DNA of 64,000 bases from Congeria kusceri (lineage: Eukaryota > Mollusca > Bivalvia > Myida > Dreissenidae), in contig CM051024.1 in assembly GCA_027627225.1 (NCBI GenBank), forward strand, positions 48,766,547 to 48,830,546, in the 5' to 3' direction. The notes beneath the pieces were generated by a model that saw only the letters and a program-made list of their open reading frames with translations, had not been told where the DNA came from and ran no database searches. The number at the start of each line of letters is the position of its first letter. Positions within the stretch are counted from its first letter, which is position 1. Positions 55,345-64,000 of this stretch are shown in pieces. The translations under genes and the position numbers were made by a program.

Positions 55345-55802
55345 AAACACGAGGGCCATAAGACCCTAGGTAGCTCACCTGAGGGGCTAAGGAACTAAAT
55401 TGTACGGAGCAAGTTTCCTAAAGATTCGGATAAACATGTGGCCTCTACAGTGTTCACAAGCTTTTTCTTCAATTTTGCGTGGTGACCTAGTTCTTGACCC
55501 CATGCGAGTTGGTTTCGAACTTGTCCTAGTATCACTGGGACAAATGTTCTGTGGAAGTTTCATGATTATTGGGCTATAAATGTGGCCTCTAAAGTGTTCA
55601 CAAGCTTTTTCTTCAAATTTGCCAGGTGACTCAGTTTTTGACCAGTTGTGACCTAGTTTCGAACTCATCTGAGATACCATTGAAACAAATGTTCTGAGCA
55701 AGTTTCATGAAGATTGGGCAGTAATGTGGACTCTAGTGTGTTAACAAGGTAAATGTGATCACAAAAGCTCACCATGAGCACGTTGTGCTCAGGTGAGCTA
55801 AA
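55345..55802 (+). mobile_element. Second member of the 'gctcacctgag ... ctcaggtgagc' repeat class
   Basis: The element starts aaacacgagggccataagac / cctaggtagctcacctgagg and ends agctcaccatgagcacgttg / tgctcaggtgagct, the same borders as 53237-54470. The interior has two to three different units (atgtggcctctaaagtgttc, acaagctttttcttcaa, gtttcatgaagattgggc), so only the ends are shared. The minus-strand 104-codon frame is a shadow. Confidence 0.78.
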
Positions 55803-55819
55803 CAAAAAAGTACAATATA

Positions 55820-56731
55820 CACCCATAGGCACTTCCAACTAGACCCTTTTTGATTTGCGTTTTTTCTCAAAAATGACAAATCGCAATGGTTTCAAATTTT
55901 GCACAGCCCCATCATACACAATTTCCTACACAGGTATGATAAAATTTGAACAATTCAGCGATCATTTCCATCTCCTCATGCTGTCGGATGTCAAAACTAA
56001 TAATTGCACGAGAAAATCGTGGTGAATGTAGAAATTTGATGCAGTTTATAATCAACCAAAAGAACATTTATCATCAATTATTTCATGCATAACACCATGC
56101 CACAATGAAGAATAGATGTTTCCAAAAATGTAATGTGCAAATTAATCTGCAATTTTATCCAATCATTGTATTTGGGTATCACGTGATTAACGTTTAACCT
56201 ACCACATGTAGTATTTTACACAAAGAAGCACGTGGCAAACATTCAATCTGTTTGTGATATTTGATTAAATTTACTTAATCCGTTAACAATAATTAAGGAC
56301 GAGTTTAAAATGTTAGTGGCAAAACCTGGAAAGTGCTCCTGTGCAGTATACAGGACATGTGCGCGCCATTGTATGTCAGAGTATTTATGTATGGAGTCAT
56401 TATCATACGATAAATTTTCTCTTTATTTAGATTGAAATTTGTTAAATCATTATTTTAACGATTTTAAACCAAAATAACAGAAAAATAACAAAAATATGTT
56501 CTCACAGTGATATAGACTTTAGTTCGTTTTCGCATTTTTGCGAATTTTTGTTTTGATATTATGTTTATTTTTGTGAAGTTTTGTCTGAAAACAAAATTTT
56601 ACAAAATGAAATTTAATACATCAAAGTGTCTATATTGTTTTGTGTTCTTGAAAATTTTAGAGAAATTCGGGCTAAAAATACATGAGATATAGCCGATTAA
56701 GTGAAGGTCTAGTTAAAAGTGCCTATGGGTG
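55820..56731. mobile_element. TA-flanked TIR transposon, 912 bp, non-autonomous
   Basis: The left end cacccataggcacttccaac and the right end (reverse complement cacccataggcacttttaac), each continuing tagacc, give a 26-bp TIR with two mismatches, bounded by TA (55818-55819, 56732-56733). No ORF of note lies inside. It starts about 18 bp after the preceding repeat ends. Confidence 0.75.
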
Positions 56732-56739
56732 TATGCCTT

Positions 56740-57530
56740 GGACATATGTTTTTACCTTGAAGTAACCTTGACATATCAGACCTGTTCCTTGCATACGACA
56801 CTGTCTCATAACGATCATCACGCCAGCCAAAATAGTTTAAAATCCATCCATGTTGGACAAATGCATGCATGCCTCTTACACAAATTTAATTCCTCTATCT
56901 GATCTTTAAGTGTGAATTCGACTTTTAAAATAAACGCTTGGTTCTTGCATACAACATCATGTCATGATGATCATGTTATTTGAAATGTGCTGCCAAGTTA
57001 TTTGAAAATCCTTCCATGCCAGAAAAAATATGCTCCAGACAAATAATTGATCTTGAATTCTGACCTTGACCTTCGACAGACAAGCGTGCGTCATATATGT
57101 GACAAATAATCTGGTCCTAAGGAATAATTATCTGAAGTAATATTAAAAGGCATTTAGAAGTTATGGAGTGGAAACAAAAATCCTTGACCTTTGACATTGT
57201 ATTGTGACTTTGACCTTTGACAGATAAGCATATGTACGAAACACAAAGGGAATAATAATCTGAAGTAATATTAAAAATCATTCCAGGCATCTAGAATTTA
57301 TGGAGTGGAAAAGAAAATCCTTGACGTTTGACCCTTGAATTGTGACCTCTTGCCTAAAATTGTGGCCTTAACCATTGACAGACAAACAATGGGTGTATTT
57401 CTGTATGCAACACATCATCTGATTATGTTTAATAATAATCTGAATAATATTAAAATAATTCCTGGTATTTATGGAGCAGAAACGAAATTCTGGATGGATG
57501 GACTAACAGATAACCGGACAGAGGATGCAA
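56740..57530 (+). repeat. Tandem-unit repeat with 'tgacctttgac' words
   Basis: Units containing ccttgacctttgac, gacagacaagc, cataatctgaagtaatatta and tttatggagtggaaa-like words recur at about 57050-57180, 57180-57310 and 57310-57480. This is a typical dispersed non-coding repeat. The 94-codon plus frame 57335-57619 starts in it and is not supported as a gene. Confidence 0.6.
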
Positions 57531-58466
57531 CTCCAATATTCCCTTCCTTTGGGAGGCATAAAAAACAACTGGATGTCGACATAAACAGCACTGCCAACAT
57601 TGCACTAAACAGGAGTTAAACAAACGGTCCATCATGGACATGAAATCCTCACTTATAAGCATGCAATACATTGTTTTCATGACATTGGCCTTCTAAAATA
57701 CTGATATTTTGCTAACAGTCCTTATAATATACTAATACAGGTTAAACAGCTTCATATGGTTTTGTGAGAACTAGGATTTTTCATACGAAATATAGAAAAA
57801 CTGTTACAAGATTTTCAGTAATGACATACAAGGAACTATTTTCTAGAAGCTATGTTTTTCTTGACTCTCAAATTTCATAGTGCATCTAAACGAAAATTAC
57901 TACCATTAATTCGAAATTTGACCAGCAACAAGAATATTTGCAGTATTTTCATACAGCCTTAAAATAACAAGAATCCTAAATATGGCTTGAACAGATGTAC
58001 TGCATTGCTAACTGCTGCACAATTAGACCATCACTTTCTGAAGTCTTTCATAATTTTAAAATACATGTGTTAAATAAATACATATCCTGTCAACCATGCA
58101 CATTTATGATTCAAAATGGCCTGAAAAACATTAGGGCAGCTGCTAAATTAATCTTAAATTGGCACAGTGTTTTTTTCATTTTTAACTTTGAATGCATGGA
58201 TGAAGTTAATTTGATGAAATCATACAGAGGATTCAAGTAACATGCATTAAATCTTTCAAATCAAATCAAACCATGTGTTTTAAAACGAGTTGCTTCAAGC
58301 AAACTGTAAATTACAGACAGGACATTATGATTCATAGAACACTATAGCTCATGTCTGAGCCCAACAATTATGCAGGTGAGCTTACAATTACATGTTTTTG
58401 TGAATCATCAATATCACAGGTGTTTTTGTGGTTGTTGTTTTTAAGGTGGGTGGGGGAACAGGATGA
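57531..58466. other. Sequence downstream of the minus-strand gene's stop
   Basis: Includes the presumed 3' UTR of the minus-strand gene (reading leftward from 58466). I could not place a polyadenylation signal with confidence, and no other feature was seen. Confidence 0.35.
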
Positions 58467-58554
58467 CTACAAGAGCCCAGTCTGTGACTGCAGCCTTCGA
58501 ATCTCTGCTGCTCCTTTCTCTCCAAGAAGTTTCAACATCTGATAATACTGGCTC
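58467..58554 (-). CDS. Terminal exon of the minus-strand gene
   Basis: Acceptor gtctttcag on the minus strand; one base completes the Arg codon, then 28 codons (SQYYQMLKLLGEKG...TGLL) and TAG at 58469-58467. Frame and phase fit the preceding exon exactly; the other two frames either stop early or lack that continuity. Confidence 0.78.
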
Positions 58555-61500
58555 CTGAAAGACAAACGATGTGTGCATGTAACAATGTTTCAGCAAACCA
58601 ATAAACTAATGCCTCCTAAGGTATGTCTAGACACAAAGTCTACCACTTAGAAATACTTCTAAAATTAACAACAATGCAGTGGTGAATTCCTCACTAAAGA
58701 GCACTTAGGCTAAACAAAGTTAATGATTTGTTTCTTAGGCAGTGCCGGAACGTTTTCTTTTTGCCCGCCACGAATTTGATTTTATGCCAAAACAATTTTA
58801 TTTACTCTTTTTTGACAATCCTGCCCTGGTTTTAAAGGAGCAGTCCAGAAATATGTTAATAAAAATAAAACTTTGCAGAAAGTGTTTCTAATGGGCATGT
58901 TACCGAACAAAATTAAAAAAACAACGCACTGAAATAATAATTTTTTTTTGGTAACTTGCTATTGTCTATGCTCTGTATGTGATAAATGGTGATGACTGTG
59001 GAGTAAACCAGCATGTACATAATAGTGTATTCCGTTAGTACCAAGTGCTTTTGAACAATGCCTTTGTAAATAAGAAACAGATTTTGGACGAATAAACCCC
59101 ATAAACGTTCATAAGAACTATTACTAAAATATCATGTATTGAATTAGATCCCATGTACTAAAATTAAACAAATCCGCATTTTAACATAGCAGAAGAAGAG
59201 TAACACTGTAGAGTTTTCGGTATTTCCAGTAACTTTCTTCTGGTTTGATTTAATTATATAAATCAGATATACACAAACTGTGTAATACTGTGTAAATTTT
59301 GAAGAAAAAAGTCATATTTTATTGGGAACCTTTATAAATATTGTCTATTTGTTGATTTAAACTTTTTGTTTCATAGATGCTTTTGCTTGTGTAATAGCAT
59401 TCCATATTTTTTTAAGAAATTAAGAAAAAAAAAGTCCAATGGAAACAAACGAAAATGCCAGCATCATTGACAAGTGTTGATTTTTCTTTCCAAAATTGGT
59501 GATTTATTGCAAAAATAATTCCTATTTTTGAAAGTTATAAATATATGAATTCCTAAAAGTTAAATTCTGTAAATAGAAGTACTTTAATGCTGATGGTATA
59601 TCAATTTGAAGGCACTTATGTTAATTATGAACATTCAAATTGATTGCATTTTTACATCAGCTTGCATAAATGACCATTTGTGATTAATTAATCTTTATTT
59701 ATAATTTTATAAAAAGGGATGCTTATGTTGCTATTAAAACTTAAAATTGTCTTTAATATGTACTTATTTACTCGTTTTAATAAACCATTACATAGCGCAA
59801 ATGAAACAGAGTGGGGGAAAAAAAGACTTATATTAAAAGACTAGAACTCCGTCGAATGTGTCGCCTGACGCCAGAGAGCTTACATGAATCCAAATGAAGA
59901 AGCACTTAAGGTTAATGCTCAAATTTTTTAAAACAGATTTATTAAAATCTTCAAAAGCACTGCACTCTGGCTAATTGCAAAGAAAAGACTAATTAAAACA
60001 AAAAATGCGACACAAAATTAAGTATAAAAATTTACAAAGGGCAAATACTCCAAAAGTATGAGGTGCACAGAAATGGTTCTTGTGCACTGCACTTCTCCTC
60101 AATGCGATCTTTCTACCTATGAAGCTTCAAGTTGATAGCTTTCATAGTCTTTGAGTTATGCTCCGGACAAAAATTAAGTATGGAAATAAACAAAGGGCAA
60201 TAACTCCAAAAGTATGATGTGCAGAGTAACAGTTACCCTCAATGAGATCTATCTACCTATGAAGATTCATGTTGATAGCTTTAATAGTCTAAGAGTTATG
60301 CTCTGGACAAGGGAAAGGGGCCGCCGCTGACGCCAACACCGTCGCCGACATAAGTAACCCCTATATGTCGCCTAGTGAGGCGACACAAAAATTCGCCCTC
60401 CCTCCTGATTTTTTGGAGAAAACACCTGAGAAACAATTCATTAACTTTTTTAGCCTTTAGAGAAGGTTGCACTAGTCTGTAAGTTTTTATTTCACCTTAA
60501 TTTCTGATCCACGCCAACACCCCTTTTCCTCTCTATCTCCTGAATGCTCTCTGAAATCTTCTGGACGACCATGATCACCACATCTGGTAACAGCACTGCA
60601 AGCTTCTCCAGGACTTTGATCACACCAGCACTGCTGAATTTGAGGAAGGTGGAAACAAACTGTCTGCATTCATCCCCCACTTGAGTCCTGTGAACAAGAA
60701 AACACAGCATTTCTAAATATAATGGGTTCACAATTGCATTTGAAATAATTATGACTATCGAAGGTCCAAACCCATTTTAATATACACTCTGTTCAGAATA
60801 GTTTTAGCCAGAGAATCTGCAATGTTTGGTATTTCAGTCCTCGGCTCACATTTGCAATCCACGAACGAAAGACATTCCTTCTAACAAAAGCTGTCATAGG
60901 ACTGAGCACTCGACTTTTCTTGTACTTGTCTGAGTTACTGGCATTTTTTTTAAACAAACTGTTTGCATAGTCCGGACAAATTAAAAAAAGTTAATTTTAT
61001 TCTCGAGTGACTGAGCGGAAAGCATTTTTCTAATTTTTATAACAGTGACCTTGACCTTGACCCCACCAACAAGATATGCTATCTCATGCAATGTCTCACT
61101 ATAGGGTATTTATCAATTGAGTTTCATCAAAATATTTCAATTTGTTCTCCAGTAATTGAGCAGAAACGGATTTTTCTATTTTTAGAAACAGTGACCTTAA
61201 CCCCATCCAAACCACCCCAACTGCAATCCCAAGTAAAGTATTGTGTAAGGGTAAGATCCATTCCTGAGTTTGAAGAGTGGACAGCCACAAATTTGACGTC
61301 GCCACCCCACACACGGGAATGTAAAATGTCTAAGTGTAAAAAGGCCCATAATTTTGACAAATTCAAAGTAGAGTTATTAAAATTGGCCTATGGGTTCATT
61401 TTAATATAGGCGAATTTGACGTTGCCACCCCACACACGGAAATGTAAAATTTCTAAGTTTAAAAAGACCAGTTATTTTGACAAATTTCAAACTAGAGTTA

Positions 61501-62468
61501 GCAAAATTGGCTTAATATCAAGTATGGGTTCATTTTTCAAATAGGGAATAAGTGTATTAAGTTTCAATGAAATCCCCCGAGCAATTCCTGAGAAACTAGC
61601 TTACGGAAAAACTTTAATCATTCAAATAGCAATATGTAAAACGTGGAAGAAAGGCCAATAAGCTAGACAAATTTCAAACTAGAGTTACCAAACTAGGCCT
61701 ATAGGTTTATTTTAATATGGGAATAAATGTTTTAAGTTTGAATGAAAACCCTCAAGCCATTCCTAAGAAACTAGCTTACCAGAAACTTCAACCTAGCTTG
61801 GACGCCAACACTGACGCGAGTAGAATGGCTTGCCTTTTCTTTTAAAAGTGGAACTAAAAATAAGTCATCAACAATAATCTGGGTGCACACGTGACACGTT
61901 CCAAAAGTAGGTTTTGGACAGGAATTGTGTTTGTTTTGTTGGGGTTTTTCGCCGTTTTTAACAGTATTTCAGTCATATCACGGCGGTCAGTTAACCTACT
62001 CACACTTTTCCTGGGCAAACTTAGCCGATCTAAGCGGTTTACCAGTACTAAGTGCACATACCTATGCCAGTAACTGAAAACTGCCCTACTTGAATCAGAG
62101 GTAGGGGGAGAATGGCCATAGAAATAATTTCATGACCAATCCCCGCGCAAATGTTGTGGCCGGGCTGGGTTCGAACTCACGATCCCCGGATTGACAGTCT
62201 AGCGCTCTGCCAACTGAGCTAGCCGGACCCGGCTTTGGACTGGAATAATCCCCAACCCCATATACAGACTGGTGCTTCAAGTAGAGGGTATAAAGCTCAA
62301 GAATCTTTTATAAATATCGCAGCTACATACACTGTCTGGTCGTCTTTGCAAAGGGGGTAAGCCTCGGCCGTCGTCTGCAGACAAAGGAGCACGGTGCTGG
62401 TGCTAGGATCGTTGTTGGCAACCAGAAGCAGGTGCTCCAGACAGGGTCGCAGCAGCAGGGCAAGGTCC
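58467..62468 (-). CDS. Unrecognised helical protein, last three exons (gene span)
   Basis: Minus-strand exons 62468-62331, 60687-60496 and 58554-58467 join in phase: each split codon (GT+G = Val, AG+G = Arg) is completed exactly. They give 138 C-terminal residues and a TAG stop. All six splice borders are GT/AG where visible. The product is leucine-, valine- and lysine-rich with amphipathic helices (LALLLRPCLEHLLLVANN, AGVIKVLEKLAVLLPDVV, VQKISESIQEIERKRGVG, YYQMLKLLGEKGAAEIRRL), suggesting HEAT/armadillo-like or other helical repeats. I do not recognise the family. The remaining 5' exons must lie beyond position 64000. Confidence 0.8.
58555..59840. other. Intron of the minus-strand gene
   Basis: A+T-rich intron sequence. 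No repeat family or exon was recognised in this part. Confidence 0.4.
59845..60386 (+). repeat. Dispersed repeat with 'gtcgcctga ... cgacac' borders
   Basis: The repeat starts near tgtgtcgcctgacgccagag and ends gtcgcctagtgaggcgacac, a hairpin-like terminus. Two internal units share gggcaataactccaaaagta, caatgngatctntctaccta, tgaagnttcangttgatagct and gagttatgctc.ggaca. It lies in an intron of the minus-strand gene. Confidence 0.65.
60496..60687 (-). CDS. Penultimate exon of the minus-strand gene
   Basis: Acceptor cttgttcacag, donor GTGAAA (minus strand), 192 bp: one base, 63 codons, two bases. The encoded segment runs from TQVGDECRQFVSTFLKFSSA to KRGVGVDQKL. It is strongly helical with no stop in frame, and G+C content is higher than in the flanking introns. 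Two overlapping frames exist in this stretch; only the one described links to both neighbours. Confidence 0.8.
60980..61230 (-). repeat. Single unit of the 'ggtcaaggtcaaggtcac' repeat, minus strand
   Basis: Read on the minus strand it matches the 33225-34610 unit: ggtcaaggtcaaggtcactg, aaaaat..gaaaaa..ctttccgctcagt, actcgagaa and gaaatattttgatgaaactc. Two diverged units are visible. Confidence 0.65.
61285..61820 (+). repeat. Tandem repeat of about 120-170 bp units
   Basis: gcgaatttgacgttgccacc, ccacacacggaaatgtaaaat, ttttgacaaatttcaaacta, gagttancaaaattggccta and gggttcattttaatat recur three to four times. The later units carry aatgaaatccccc.agcaattcctgagaaactagcttac. Intronic, non-coding. 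Confidence 0.65.
61930..62230 (-). mobile_element. tRNA-derived SINE, family 1, minus strand
   Basis: Read on the minus strand: gggtccggctagctcagttg, an anticodon arm altered by substitutions, a changed B box (gagttcgaacccagcccggc), then the family body (gcgcggggattggtcatgaa, ctacctctgattcaagtagg, gtgtgagtaggttaactgac) and a caaacacaatt-like tail. It lies in an intron of the minus-strand gene, in the same orientation as the gene. Confidence 0.87.
62331..62468 (-). CDS. Third-last exon of the minus-strand gene
   Basis: Acceptor tgtgttccag, donor GTATGT (minus strand), 138 bp: one base, 45 codons, two bases. It encodes a Leu-rich helical segment (LALLLRPCLEHLLLVANN) followed by LLCLQTTAEAYPL. 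Codon use is G+C-rich at third positions, in contrast to the A+T-rich surroundings. Confidence 0.8.
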
Positions 62469-62864
62469 CTGGAACACAACATGATACGGGGGAGTTAAGC
62501 GTATGCTTATAATATGCAGATCAATGCATAAAGAGATAGTGTAGTGGTTTAGTTAGCCGATGTAAAATAAGATAACAAGGGACAGGTCCTCACAAGAATA
62601 TATACTGCAGTTAATATAGATCATGTTGCCATTTTGCATATATAATTTATGTAGTGAGGCTTATACATCCCAAGGAGGACAGATAGTGTAATGCAGACTT
62701 AGCAAATAAGGCTAAGATCAAAAGAATTTTTTTAATGATCCCAAAGTAACCAAACTCTAAGAAATCATAATGTATGTTTCCCTTGCAAATATGGTCAATA
62801 TAACAGCAACCTGATTGCACAGTTGAACGTAAATACTATTGCAGAAAATAAGATTTTATGTAAA
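62469..62864. other. Intron of the minus-strand gene
   Basis: A+T-rich sequence. No exon or repeat recognised. Confidence 0.4.
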
Positions 62865-64000
62865 CAAGAGCTGTTTGTAAAACAGTTATGTCCCCTCTAG
62901 TTTAAAAGCAATCTTTACAATATCAAGTTAGATGAAAACTGTTGGACAAAGAGGACGTAAACTGGTAATAAAAGCCAATTTTATACAAGGCTTTGATAGT
63001 ATTGCAAGCAATACAGGAGTCCCCTACGGGTGAAAACCCCTACTAATTAAACATTGTGCAATACCGTCAAATCGCCCTTCATCTGTAGATGTACTAAGTT
63101 TCATATTCAAATCCCATTTGTCACTGCAGTATTAAGTTGTTGTTTTTTCTATTTTAGTAACATTGACCAGACATTCGAGTTACTTTTTGAGTTATTGCAG
63201 TAACTGACAGAGGGAAATCATAATTTATAGTCCATTCTGTGTACCAAGTTTCATGATCATATCTTATGTTCTTTTCGAATTATTTCAGTATTCAGTTTAT
63301 TTCTATTTTAAGTAACAGTCACGTGACCTTTGACCTCTGGTGAAAAATAAAGGGTCATGTACAATCCTCACCTTGCTCTTTCTATGTATACAAAGTTTCA
63401 TCAAAGTATCTTCAGTACTTTTTGAGTTATCGCAGGATCCAGGTTTTGGGGACGGGACAGACAGACAGAGTGAGACTGACGGACGAACAGACAGAGGCAC
63501 ACAGACAGAGGGCAAACCCATAGTCCAATCTGTGTACCAAGTTTCATGAAGTTTCATGATCATATCTTATGCACTTTTCTAAATATAACAGTATTAATAT
63601 TTTTAGTAACAGTCACGTGACCTTTGACCTCTGGTGAAAAATTATAGGTCATGCATAATTCTCAAATTGCTGTTGCTATGTATACAAAGTTTTATCAAAG
63701 TGTCTTCAGTACTTTCCGAGTTATCACAGGATCTAGGTTTTGGGGACGGACGGACAGACATACATACGGACGAACAGACAGAACGACACACAGAAAGATG
63801 GCAAACCTATAGTTCAATCTGTGTACCAATATTCATGGTCATATCTTATGTCCATTTCGAATTATTATAGTATTTAGTTTATTTCTATTTTTAGTAACAG
63901 TCACGTGACCTTTGAGCTCTGGTGAAAAAAAGGTCGTGCATAATCCCCACATTGCCACATTGCCATTTATATGTATACCCAGTTTCATTCAAATAAGTTC
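62865..64000 (+). mobile_element. Long repeat with about 300-bp tandem units, running off the window
   Basis: The element begins aacaagagctgtttgtaaaa / cagttatgtcccctc, a border I associate with dispersed bivalve repeats. Units at about 63240, 63545 and 63840 share ctgtgtaccaagtttcatga, tcatatcttatgt, tttagtaacagtcacgtgac, ctttgacctctggtgaaaa, gtatacaaagtttcatcaaa, gagttatcncaggatc and gacggacagacag. The right border is not reached. Frames in it (63340-63549, 63634-63870, 63303-63563) are translations of the units. Confidence 0.75.

Overview
The window looks like a gene-poor, A+T-rich stretch of a metazoan nuclear genome, most likely a heterodont bivalve mollusc and possibly a Dreissena-type mussel. 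That reading rests on spliced animal genes, tRNA-headed SINEs, and families of repeats I associate with bivalve genomes (a hairpin-rich palindromic element carrying paired AGCCTGTGC/GCACAGGCT stems, and long 'ggtcaaggtcaaggtcac' elements). The species assignment is inference from memory; no search was possible.

Two host genes are supported. On the + strand, five exons between 35910 and 47441 splice in phase into 293 residues. They form the C-terminal half-LIM plus four LIM domains of a Limpet/FHL-type LIM-only protein, with a stop at 47439-47441. A possible alternative first exon lies at 15159-15176; PET- or LIM-coding upstream exons were not found. On the - strand, three exons between 62468 and 58467 splice in phase to give the last 138 residues of a helical protein I do not recognise. 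Its 5' part lies beyond the right edge.

The rest is mostly mobile and tandem DNA. 1-7.2 kb: SINE, minisatellite, and a complete-ended but internally truncated piggyBac element (4426-6672, TTAA flanks) with an intron-containing transposase relic. 7.3-18.1 kb: palindromic elements, SINEs, MITEs, a TA-flanked transposon nested in a palindromic element, and a 33-bp minisatellite. 19.4-31.7 kb: TIR elements, a 32-bp minisatellite, and a second TA-flanked transposon splitting a SINE. 32.8-34.7 kb: a palindromic element abutting a long element with about ten 140-bp tandem units. 35.9-47.5 kb: the LIM gene, whose first intron begins with tandem degenerate copies of the preceding exon's 3' end and splice donor. 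49-57.5 kb: a palindromic element, a 72-bp satellite with a 359-bp higher-order unit interrupted by another repeat, and a third TA-flanked element. 58.4-64 kb: the minus-strand gene with repeat-filled introns, then another tandem element running off the edge.

I see no bacterial genes, CRISPR arrays or rRNA. The most unusual structures are the exon-plus-donor array in the LIM intron, the nested transposon insertions that allow relative dating, and the higher-order satellite.
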